64,000 bases of DNA from Psychrobacter fozii (GTDB lineage: Bacteria; Pseudomonadota; Gammaproteobacteria; Pseudomonadales; Moraxellaceae): assembly GCF_003217155.1 (NCBI RefSeq), contig NZ_QJSU01000007.1, positions 124,001 to 188,000 of the forward strand. Reading direction: 5' to 3'. Of this stretch, positions 37,571 through 45,862 are shown in pieces (within the stretch, counting starts at the first letter, position 1; each line of letters opens with the position of its first letter). The notes beneath the pieces were generated by a model. The model searched no databases. It was not told the origin of the DNA and saw nothing but the letters and a program-made list of their open reading frames with translations. The position numbers were made by a program, and so were the translations under genes.

Positions 37571-37801
37571 GATGAATAGCTCACTTAATCAATAATAAAA
37601 TGGTTGTAGTAGCAAATCTATAGATAAGAGTCACTATACGTCAATCGGTGTCGTTAGTTTTTTCATTTTAGGCATCAGTATAGCAATATCAGATAAATTT
37701 TGAATGTTTCTATCTATAGGCTAACCCCTGTAGGTCTTAGCTTAAACTATCGAACTCCAATTTAACTATCATAATTATAGGCATTTCATACTTTCACGAT
37801 T

Positions 37802-37826
37802 GCTCTCACTAGTTGAGAGCTTTTTT
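37802..37826 (+). terminator. Orphan terminator between hsdR and the WYL gene
   Basis: GCTCTC (37802-37807) pairs with GAGAGC (37815-37820), followed by TTTTTT. It is oriented rightward, but no rightward gene precedes it. It may end a small RNA or be a trace of a lost gene. Confidence 0.6.
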
Positions 37827-38034
37827 ACGGGTTGAATATTATTGAATGCGATTAACCTATCATTAGACACAACCTGTCATTACTACCACTTATACTTGCT
37901 AACATAAACCAAGGAAACAGTAGGCTCAATAATACGAACAACTGAATATTTGTTTTATTTCTATTGACAGCAATGTATAAAAGCAGATAATTACAATCTT
38001 GTAATAAAAAAATAATATATAACAACAAAAAAGG

Positions 38035-38949
38035 ATGTACACGTTGATAGGCAGTAAAAAACACGAACGTTTGGCTTATCGGCTATCAGATATCATCATC
38101 CGCCTAAATAACGGTGAGCGTCTCAACATTGACACGCTGACCCAAGATTATCAAGTCTGTACCCGTACGCTTAAACGTGACTTTCAAGAGCGCTTAGCCA
38201 TGCTGGACTTTAGTGACTCAGGTCCAGTTTTTTATCAGCTATCACCCAATCGAGTTGGATATTTGAACTTGACTGAGATTAAACGCTTCGCAAATTTTGC
38301 AAGTGTGCAAGACCTACTGCCTAAGATTGACCGACAGTTTTTTTATGACAAGCTAAATCAGAGTATTGTGATAAAAGGTTTTGACTATGAAAATATTCAA
38401 GCACGAACTCAAGAATTTAATCTCATCAATCAAGCTATTAGGGACTGCCGAATAATTACTTTTGATTATCAAAAAGTCAGACAGCAAAATAGTGAAAATT
38501 CGAAAAAACACTATCATCTTGAACCCTATCATCTGCTTAATAAAAATGGTATCTGGTATGTGATAGGTAGACATGATGCACAAACGCGTAATTTTTGTTT
38601 TACCCAAATATCTAATCTGTGTGTCACTGACAAAACCTTTGACTGTGATGAGCAAATTAAAGCAGGTTTAATAAACACAGATAGCTTATTTTTTGATAAT
38701 CACATCAATGAGATTGTATTGCAGGTCAGTGCTAAGGTAGCAGGATATTTTGAGCGACGAGACCTACTACCTAATCAAGAATTGATTCGTAAGCTGGATA
38801 ATGGCGATCTATTGCTGGCTTGTCGTCAGGTACACCCGCGTGAGGTCACACCAATTGTGCAATATTGGCTACCCCATATCAAAATTATCAGCCCCTCTAC
38901 TGTTCAGGAGCAAATGGAGAAAGTTTTGAAAAGCTATGTGTCTATGTAG
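38035..38949 (+). CDS. WYL-domain transcriptional regulator
   Basis: 304 residues. N-terminal winged helix (about 8-65) around LSDIIIRLNNGERLNIDTLT and TRTLKRDFQERLAML. The WYL domain (about 125-210) has YHLEPYHLLNKNGIWYVIGR, where the usual WYL-type ligand pocket lies, and the C-terminal extension (about 225-304) is typical. Such proteins control defence genes, often as repressors of divergent or downstream operons. The ATG has AAGG directly before it without spacing; the in-frame TTG at 38044 has the better-placed site, so the start is uncertain. Divergent from hsdR and upstream of the glycine-rich/YkgJ operon. Confidence 0.85.
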   Translation: MYTLIGSKKHERLAYRLSDIIIRLNNGERLNIDTLTQDYQVCTRTLKRDFQERLAMLDFSDSGPVFYQLSPNRVGYLNLTEIKRFANFASVQDLLPKIDRQFFYDKLNQSIVIKGFDYENIQARTQEFNLINQAIRDCRIITFDYQKVRQQNSENSKKHYHLEPYHLLNKNGIWYVIGRHDAQTRNFCFTQISNLCVTDKTFDCDEQIKAGLINTDSLFFDNHINEIVLQVSAKVAGYFERRDLLPNQELIRKLDNGDLLLACRQVHPREVTPIVQYWLPHIKIISPSTVQEQMEKVLKSYVSM

Positions 38950-39037
38950 AAAGGTTTTATAAGCAATATTGAGATGACTGTTTTACTATTAGCTTCCATT
39001 AAATCAAGGGAAGTAACTGATATTTAAGAGGTTGATA

Positions 39038-40582
39038 ATGAATACTGTAGTTAAGGAGTATAAGCAGCAAGAAAGCATAGATTCTGATTTACGAAATATT
39101 GCGATCGCAAGTGCAGAACACGAACTTATTCAACGTTATGGTACAGCAGGAAGTCAATTTTTAATTGGGCTTCGCGGTATTAATTATGAAACAGGACAAT
39201 TGTTCGATAGAAGCTTATTAAAAATAAGTCAAGGCAACTTAAATCCTGATTACGTTAATCAAAATGTGAAACAACAAGCAGGTTTCTCAGCTGAGGTTGC
39301 AAGCGTTTCAAAACGTAACGCACAGGCTATTATCAATAAGGAGTCATCTCGTTTCTCTAGAAGTGAAGATATTGCAGGTTATGGAAAAAATCATAATGTC
39401 GTAGATATTGTAGAACTATTAGATGATAGTGAAATCACCTCACAAATGAAGTTTATAAAAGACCCAAAAGAATTATTGAAAAACATTGCTTGTGGAGAAG
39501 GTGAAAAGAAAGATTTTTCACGTTATCTTAGTGTCGATAAACTTGAAGTTCCGACGGAACAAGTCGAGGACATGAAAGCTATATGTAAAGAAGAAGCCAA
39601 AAAACTAGCTAAGCAAAGTGATGCACTTAGAAAGTTAGGCAAAACTGAGCTAGCTGATATAAAACTAAAACAATCCAAGAACTACGGAAGTTTAGAGGGC
39701 AAAGTAACAGATTCTGGATTAACAACTGAAGAAGCCATTCAATACAGACTTAACCCTAAAGCTATGACCGCAAAGGATATTGGAAAAGTAAGTCATGAAG
39801 CTGGTTTAGAAGGTCTGAAATTTGGTGTGGCTATTGGTGGCTCTATATCCGCTGTAAACAATGTTGTAGCTGTTTATTCAGGTAATAAGGAGTTCTCAGA
39901 AGCTGTATTAGCTATAAGTAAAGACACTCTTATTTCAGGTGCAACCGGCTACGCTACCGCTGCTTCAGGTACTGCCATAAAAACTTATATGGCACAGTCA
40001 TCAAAAGAAATTGTACGTAATATCTCAAAAAGTAATATGCCAGCAATGGTAGTAACCGCTTGCTTATCAACAGGTAAAAGTATAAAGAAATACGCTATTG
40101 GAGAACTTACTGAAGCGGAACTTTCCCAAGAAATTGGTTTATCAGTTACCGGCATGATGTCGTCCTCCATGTTTGCCGCTATTGGTCAAGTCGCCATACC
40201 TATTCCAGTATTAGGTGCATTAATTGGTGGTATGGTTGGTTATGCTCTGACCAATACAATGTATCAAAGCTTTTTCGATGTTTTAAAAGATGCCAAATTA
40301 TCAACCGAACGTAGACAGCTTGTAGAGATGCAATGTGAAGCTGCAAAGTTACTTTCGAAAGAATACGAGTTAAGAATTAAAGACCTATTTGCCTATCGTA
40401 TTCAAGAATTAGAACTATATAGCAACAACATGTTTGATGCTTTAAATTCACCCGATATTGATCCAAATGAATTTTGTTCTAAGATGAATCGCTTCGCTGA
40501 AGAACTTGGTACAAAGCTTTCTATCAACAATATAGCTGAACTTGAAGCCGCTATGATCTCTGACGAACCATTAGTCATTTAA
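39038..40582 (+). CDS. Unknown glycine-rich membrane-associated protein 1
   Basis: 514 residues from the ATG at 39038 (AAGAGG upstream). The first 250 residues are soluble, helical and Lys/Gln-rich. Then come Gly/Ala-rich hydrophobic stretches at about 263-283 (FGVAIGGSISAVNNVVAVYS), 300-318 (SGATGYATAASGTAI) and 368-410 (including VLGALIGGMVGYAL). A helical, charged C-terminal domain follows. This pattern suggests membrane insertion, as in pore-forming or glycine-zipper proteins, but no family is recognised. It is the first gene after the WYL regulator, 88 bases downstream, and is followed by a second Gly-rich protein. Confidence 0.65.
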   Translation: MNTVVKEYKQQESIDSDLRNIAIASAEHELIQRYGTAGSQFLIGLRGINYETGQLFDRSLLKISQGNLNPDYVNQNVKQQAGFSAEVASVSKRNAQAIINKESSRFSRSEDIAGYGKNHNVVDIVELLDDSEITSQMKFIKDPKELLKNIACGEGEKKDFSRYLSVDKLEVPTEQVEDMKAICKEEAKKLAKQSDALRKLGKTELADIKLKQSKNYGSLEGKVTDSGLTTEEAIQYRLNPKAMTAKDIGKVSHEAGLEGLKFGVAIGGSISAVNNVVAVYSGNKEFSEAVLAISKDTLISGATGYATAASGTAIKTYMAQSSKEIVRNISKSNMPAMVVTACLSTGKSIKKYAIGELTEAELSQEIGLSVTGMMSSSMFAAIGQVAIPIPVLGALIGGMVGYALTNTMYQSFFDVLKDAKLSTERRQLVEMQCEAAKLLSKEYELRIKDLFAYRIQELELYSNNMFDALNSPDIDPNEFCSKMNRFAEELGTKLSINNIAELEAAMISDEPLVI

Positions 40583-40675
40583 AACAATGTACACAAAGCA
40601 AATATATCAAAGATTTTTTATCTATTGAAAAAATTATTGATATTTAGTCAGTAAATATAACAAAAGGGAAATATC

Positions 40676-41806
40676 ATGCCAATTCCATTAGTAATCGGTA
40701 TAGCCGCAGGCTTAGTAGGAGCAGGGAAAACAAGCAAAGCTTTGTATGATAATAAAAAATCTTCAGAAGCAAATGCTACTGCTCAAGGTATAGCAAAACG
40801 AGCAGAACGTAATCTAGAGAGATCTCGTGAACAATGTCAAGAATCTCTAGCGACATTAGGTGCAAAGAAAGCTGAAACTTTCACAGGTGATATTACCTCT
40901 TTCATAACTACTTTTGAGAAAATTAAAAATATCGATTTTCAACATAGTGGTGATCTAGGCAACTTAACCGCCAAAGGTTTTAGCAATGTCGTACTCGCAG
41001 AGCTTAAACAAGAATTGTCATTCGTTATCGATTCTGGTTTAGGTGTTGGCGGTGGAGCTCTTGGAGGAGCTCTAACTGCTTTTGGCGCCTATAATGGTAC
41101 GATGATGTTTGCAACTGCAAGTACCGGTGCAGCTATCAGTACATTTAGTGGTATAGCTGCAACCAATGCAACCCTCGCATGGTTGGGTGGTGGGACTTTA
41201 GCCACGGGCGGTATGGGAGTTGCTGGTGGTGTACTGGCTCTTCAGGCTTTGGCAGCAGGGCCTGGGCTGCTCATTGCTGGCTGGTATATGGGTAGTAAAG
41301 CGAAAACTAAGTTGAATGATGCTCATAGTAACATTGCTAAAGCTAAAGAGTTTGCGGCTGATATAGATAAAGCGGTAGCATTAACAAACGGCATTAGAGC
41401 AGTAGCTGATAAAGCGACGACAATCATTTCTACTTTATGTAAACACCTAAGTCTTAGCTTGAATAAACTTGAAGCAGTAATTGAAACACAAGGAACCGAC
41501 TTTTCACAATACAATGATGCTGCAAAAATGATAGTTTTACGCAATGTAAAAATCCTTCAAGTTCTTAAGGTTGCTATTGATACTCCTATTCTTGATAAAG
41601 AGGGCAGACTGTATGGTAGTGCCGATGCAAATTTAGCTAAAATAAATTCTAGTATCGCTGATGGTTTTTCTAAAATAGAAAATGAACCTGACTCTCAACT
41701 TGATATAAGACACTATAGGATAGCGCTTTTAGCACAGTTAGTGGCTTTGAAAAATTACAAAGCTGGGCTACAGCCACAGCTTACATTAAAAAATGATCTG
41801 AGTTGA
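40676..41806 (+). CDS. Unknown glycine-rich membrane-associated protein 2
   Basis: 376 residues. A short hydrophobic Gly-rich N-terminus (PLVIGIAAGLVGAG) is followed by a coiled-coil-like part with QGIAKRAERNLERSREQCQE (about 37-56) and the stretch FEKIKNIDFQ, which recalls a widespread uncharacterised family. A very Gly/Ala-rich region at about 117-207 (GLGVGGGALGGALTAFGAYN, then GGGTLATGGMGVAGG) could span the membrane several times. The C-terminus is helical and soluble. Start ATG with AAAGGGAAA upstream, 93 bases after protein 1 and 12 bases before the YkgJ-type gene. Confidence 0.65.
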   Translation: MPIPLVIGIAAGLVGAGKTSKALYDNKKSSEANATAQGIAKRAERNLERSREQCQESLATLGAKKAETFTGDITSFITTFEKIKNIDFQHSGDLGNLTAKGFSNVVLAELKQELSFVIDSGLGVGGGALGGALTAFGAYNGTMMFATASTGAAISTFSGIAATNATLAWLGGGTLATGGMGVAGGVLALQALAAGPGLLIAGWYMGSKAKTKLNDAHSNIAKAKEFAADIDKAVALTNGIRAVADKATTIISTLCKHLSLSLNKLEAVIETQGTDFSQYNDAAKMIVLRNVKILQVLKVAIDTPILDKEGRLYGSADANLAKINSSIADGFSKIENEPDSQLDIRHYRIALLAQLVALKNYKAGLQPQLTLKNDLS

Positions 41807-41818
41807 GAGAGGCGTATA

Positions 41819-42082
41819 ATGCCTAAAACCTTATTTCCATGTACAGCTTGTGGTCAATGCTGCAAAAATGTCCATTTGAGTGAGCATACTGATTATCTAG
41901 ACCGAGGTGATGGCATGTGCCATCACCTCGATGACAGTAGTTTGCTTTGCACCATTTATGAAGACCGCCCTCTTATTTGCCGTGTAGAAGACTATTACGA
42001 AAAACATCTTTCACATTTGTATGAATGGGACGGATTTGTAAAAATGAATATAGAAGTGTGTGAACAGCTTAAAGATAGTTAG
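41819..42082 (+). CDS. YkgJ-family Cys-cluster protein
   Basis: 87 residues with the family signature: CTACGQCC near the N-terminus, then MCHHLDDSSLLCTIYEDRPL and ICR. The Cys residues suggest binding of zinc or an iron-sulfur cluster. Members are small and usually of unknown role, and some are linked to protein modification. The start follows the second glycine-rich gene by 12 bases with GAGAGAGG upstream, so the two are one operon. It is the last gene of the island before attR. Confidence 0.8.
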   Translation: MPKTLFPCTACGQCCKNVHLSEHTDYLDRGDGMCHHLDDSSLLCTIYEDRPLICRVEDYYEKHLSHLYEWDGFVKMNIEVCEQLKDS

Positions 42083-42286
42083 GAATACCTCATTATCTGA
42101 AACTTGTTAATGACAAATAGCAATCAAAAGTATAAATATTAAAATAACAGAAATATCCTAGGTTACCAAAAATGCTTTTTTAGTGATAATATATGTTTGA
42201 AACTAAATAGTGACGTAGAAACATTTAGTTACACTTAATTAAAATATAAACCTAATTGTCTGCTTTGCATCCAATACTTATTCTTT

Positions 42287-42308
42287 GTTGGTCTAATAGT
42301 TGGTCTAT
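42287..42308 (+). repeat. Right paired arm-type repeats
   Basis: GTTGGTCTAA (42287-42296) and GTTGGTCTAT (42299-42308), a 12-base period, the same as the pair at 18687-18708. They lie 61 bases inside attR, as expected for the P' arm bound by the island integrase. Confidence 0.7.
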
Positions 42309-42368
42309 AAAGTATAAAATAACAACTAAATACTTTAATATCAGTTACTTACTTTATTGGTTTGACTT

Positions 42369-42385
42369 CCTCCTTCACCGCCAAT
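42369..42385 (+). repeat. attR core of the genomic island
   Basis: CCTCCTTCACCGCCAAT, identical to the 3' end of tRNA-Ser at 18526-18542. The upstream half of the tRNA is missing here, as it should be at attR. The element between the two cores is 23.8 kb. Confidence 0.92.
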
Positions 42386-42779
42386 TTTATTCTGCTTAAG
42401 TAAAACCTTAGTTTTCCTATCTTGTCCTACCCTTCCCTAAATACCCATCAAATTCTTTACTAGTAAGACTTTCAGTCTCTACTTATTATCTTCTGCTGTC
42501 CGAAATACTCCCGTTCAACTTACTTTATTTCTTCACTCTTTTTGCTTATTTCGAAGTAATACAAGCCATAAATAGATGTTTACTGTCAAACCCATATAAA
42601 AACTGCTGATACTTTAGCTAAACCGCTTTGAGCATTATTCCTAAACCCCAGTAGAACGCTTATTGAATGAATAAATGCGTATTTTGTTGATTCCTATCAA
42701 TTAGCTTGTCACTAACGATAAATGATATGATTTAATCAAAATAAAGCCTTAACGTGCTCTAGCAATATTGGGAAAGACG
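42386..42779. other. Non-coding region right of attR resembling the attL flank
   Basis: The first 100 bases (CTTAGTTTTCCTATCTTGTC and on) can be aligned with the sequence right of attL (18543 on), including a counterpart of the hairpin at 18611 (AGACTTTCAGTCT, about 42468-42480). There is no integrase. The rest is AT-rich with no gene. See the finding on a possible older element. Confidence 0.5.
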
Positions 42780-43943
42780 ATGTCTCAAAATGGTAATGAT
42801 ACCGATCAAATGATAGTCAACCTTCAAGCGCTCACAGCATTTGGTAAAAACTATGATGAGCTCAACCCAATCATAACTGAGCATAAAGCTAGTCAATTAG
42901 CACTCGATGATACTTGGATACAGAAAATTTGGCGTTGGGCAGATAGTTTTGACATTAATGATGAGGCTATACCTCGTGATAAAAAAGCTTTGCTAGCATT
43001 AAAAAGTATCGTTTTGGAAGCTCAAGATTTTACCGAACTACCTGAGAGTATCGGACAGCTTAAGAATTTAGATCGGCTTGAACTAAATTATAACCAGCTT
43101 AACGCGTTACCTGAAAGCATTGTACAACTACAAAATTTACTTCAACTTGGCCTTAATGGTAATAATCTTAAAGCACTACCTGAAAGTATCGGACAGCTTA
43201 GTAACTTAACTCAACTTGGTCTCACTGGCAACAATCTCAAAGAATTACCTGAGAGCATCGGACAGCTTAGCAACTTAGCTCAACTGACGCTTGGTAGTAA
43301 TACTCTTAATGAATTACCTGAGAGCATCGGACAGCTTCATGATCTGACTTATCTTTCACTTTTTGACAATAATCTCAGTTCTTTACCTACTAGCATTGGA
43401 CAGCTTAATAACTTAACTTGTTTCTTTCTTGCTAATAACCATTTGAGCGCATTACCTAAGAGTATTGGTCAGCTTAGCAACTTAGAGACACTAACGCTTA
43501 GTGGCAATAAAATCAGTACATTACCCGAAAGCTTTGGTGAGCTTAATAACTTAACTCAACTGACTCTCAGTGATAACAATCTTAATGAATTACCTATTAG
43601 CATTGGACAGCTTGACCGTTTAGAGATACTGAATCTTGATAACAATAACCTCAGCAAGCTACCTGAAAGTATCGGACAGCTTGGTAACTTGACTAAACTG
43701 ATGCTTAGTGGCAATAAGCTCAGCGAATTACCCATAAGCATCGGACAACTTAGGCGTTTGGAGATACTTGATCTTTCCGATAACGGTTTGAGTGTACTGC
43801 CTGATAGTATCGGACATTTGAGCCAGTTAAAAACTCTATACCTTAAAGGTAATAGAATTAAACATCTTCCGGAAAGTATTAAGCACAATAGCGACTTGTG
43901 TATTTATGACGATAGCGGCTTATTAAGTAAGGATCTCTACTAA
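42780..43943 (+). CDS. Leucine-rich repeat protein
   Basis: 387 residues. After a helical N-terminus (about 1-85) come twelve 23-residue leucine-rich repeats of the pattern LPESIGQLxNLxxLxLxxNxL, the class with a bacterial/plant-like consensus, then a short cap (HNSDLCIYDDSGLLSKDLY). There is no signal peptide, membrane segment or recognisable effector domain, so it is a cytoplasmic or effector-like binding protein of unknown partner. The 69-base DNA repeats make it prone to length change. ATG chosen with GGGAAAG upstream. It lies just outside attR. Confidence 0.85.
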   Translation: MSQNGNDTDQMIVNLQALTAFGKNYDELNPIITEHKASQLALDDTWIQKIWRWADSFDINDEAIPRDKKALLALKSIVLEAQDFTELPESIGQLKNLDRLELNYNQLNALPESIVQLQNLLQLGLNGNNLKALPESIGQLSNLTQLGLTGNNLKELPESIGQLSNLAQLTLGSNTLNELPESIGQLHDLTYLSLFDNNLSSLPTSIGQLNNLTCFFLANNHLSALPKSIGQLSNLETLTLSGNKISTLPESFGELNNLTQLTLSDNNLNELPISIGQLDRLEILNLDNNNLSKLPESIGQLGNLTKLMLSGNKLSELPISIGQLRRLEILDLSDNGLSVLPDSIGHLSQLKTLYLKGNRIKHLPESIKHNSDLCIYDDSGLLSKDLY

Positions 43944-44074
43944 ATAAATCGCATTTTCTAAACTGATTAAAGGTACAAACCAAAGTCACATTTAAAGATT
44001 GATACCTGTGGTCAAATCCGTACAAACCGCCCATACTTATCACACTTATTTAAATAGAATAAAGGAATTAAACT

Positions 44075-44788
44075 ATGAAAACACTAGGATTGGGTATTGC
44101 AGCAGGGCTAGGATTAAGCGCTTGTGCTAGCGGCATAAGTGGTGGGACAACGGTTAATAATCAAAATAACGACATTGATAAAGTTGTCACGCAATACACC
44201 ATTGAGACTGCGATGCTCAATATCTATACCAAACAACGGAGTGAAAAATTGGTTGCTATTGTAGGCAATCAAAGTGTCTCAGCGGACATTCAAATTACAC
44301 CTAAAGGCAGTATTCAATTCAACAATAAAGCAGTGCAAGGTGCCGAAGTAAATACCATCAATAAAGTTAATAATCGAATCACTGATCAGTCAGTCGCTAT
44401 CAATTACTTTACCCTGAATCCATTAGTGTTTCATGGCTTTACAGATAGCACAGGCAAATATTCACTATCGAACCAGACAACTATCATTCCTAAGATGGCT
44501 ACAGTCGGCGACTCAAGTAAGTTGATGACTGAAACCGTCTATGCTGACAGCAGTATGCATAAAAAAATAGGGTCGTACGAACAAGACTGGTCTCTTGCGC
44601 GAGACACCAATAATACGGCATGGCTCTGTATAGAAAACTCAAAAAACTTATTACTGAGCTCTGATCCTATAGGCACTTCATCAGAATGCTACAAGATTAA
44701 TGCCAAAGGCGATATCTTAGCAAGTAAGGTGACATTAAGGCAGCCATCTACAAATGGGACTAAGACAGTGACGTTTGTTAGTCAGTAG
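44075..44788 (+). CDS. Unknown lipoprotein
   Basis: 237 residues. The signal peptide ends in the lipobox LSAC (Cys at residue 17), followed by ASGISGGTTVNNQNN. The mature part has beta-rich stretches with many Thr/Asn/Ser residues and two Cys near the C-terminus (WLCIEN and SSECYKIN) that may form a disulfide. No family recognised. Start ATG with AAAGGAATT upstream. Its last 116 coding bases and downstream flank are repeated at 47443. Confidence 0.7.
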   Translation: MKTLGLGIAAGLGLSACASGISGGTTVNNQNNDIDKVVTQYTIETAMLNIYTKQRSEKLVAIVGNQSVSADIQITPKGSIQFNNKAVQGAEVNTINKVNNRITDQSVAINYFTLNPLVFHGFTDSTGKYSLSNQTTIIPKMATVGDSSKLMTETVYADSSMHKKIGSYEQDWSLARDTNNTAWLCIENSKNLLLSSDPIGTSSECYKINAKGDILASKVTLRQPSTNGTKTVTFVSQ

Positions 44789-45862
44789 TTTATGCAAATA
44801 TCGTTGAATGTAGATTCCTCACTGGATACTCATACAAATAACGAGTTTTTTTCTAACGTATGACCTATCTTTAGGTTATAGAGCAAACCAATATTAAAAT
44901 CGCATGGTCGTCTTAGATCATTTTAAGCTATCGTTTGAGACACTTTACTTCTTTAAGAGCGGTAACAATCTTAGGAAGATACTGTTCTGTGCCAATTATC
45001 GACAAGATTTTCATCATTTTATTTGTCTACCAGTTAAATAACATTTACATCGCTATTCCTATCTGCGAGCCGTTGCGCTCAAATTAGCATTGTTGACTAC
45101 TATATTTTTGACGGCTTCTACTTTGAACTCCGAACTATAACTGTACGTCTCATTAGCCATGACACCCTCATCATCACATCATTATTTAACCAAGCTTATC
45201 ACTACCACTTCTTCAGCATAACGTCATCTTACTTTTCAGAGTAAACCGCTAGGACCCTCTAATGACTATTAAGATTTAATAGTTGATATTTATTTACATG
45301 TCTGTTAGATTTTAACTTGATACATAATATATCGTTTTATTTATATTCATAGGTGGGTAGCAGATAATGACTTGATGCTCTCACATAACCTCATCTATGA
45401 AAATTGTATTAGTCATATTTGGTTCATGCTAAGGATAGCTATTATGAACAATCATTCCCTAGGTTCGCTCTTACAAGCTAAAAATATTCAAGTATCGATC
45501 AATCAAATAGCATTAGCTTTCGCTACAAGGCCATAGCTATAAGTATTTGTTGCTCTGAATACTCTTGGATAGAGAGAACAAGTCAGGTTGCATTCAATAT
45601 CTTAAATATATTAAGCATTAATCGCAATATTCTATCTGCAAAATGCTTAGATATCAGTACCTCTCCCTTGACACTATGACATAAGGTAATTTTATTCATT
45701 TGTCATTCATGACGATATTTCACCATCTAAATAGCAACTACTGAGAAGACTCTAGAAAGTATTATTTAATAAAAACTAGACTAAATTCTGTTTATAAGAA
45801 GAATCACCTGATTCACAAATTATAATTTAAAGCGTATTTTTCCATGGAAGGAAATTGAAACT
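44789..45862. other. Decayed intergenic region before the GntP gene
   Basis: 1.07 kb without an intact gene. The first 100 bases are the flank duplicated at 47559-47649. An IS3-like remnant lies at 45059-45160. The rest is AT-rich and looks like eroded coding sequence; one short reading (NILSAKCLDISTSPLTL near 45650) vaguely recalls a LysR helix-turn-helix. Confidence 0.5.
45059..45160 (-). pseudogene. Remnant of an IS3-type transposase OrfA
   Basis: Reading leftward from the ATG at 45160 gives MANETYSYSSEFKVEAVKNI followed by 13 more residues and a stop. The pattern YSSEFKVEAVK is the N-terminus of IS3-family OrfA proteins. The helix-turn-helix part and the rest of the transposase are gone. 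Confidence 0.6.

Noticed and set aside
43060-43880. Regular 69-base DNA repeats resembling a repeat array such as CRISPR
   Set aside because: They are in frame within the LRR gene and encode the 23-residue protein repeats, with no unrelated spacers.
45590-45690. Possible remnant of a LysR-type regulator upstream of the GntP gene
   Set aside because: Only one short, imperfect helix-turn-helix-like stretch is readable. Too weak to annotate.
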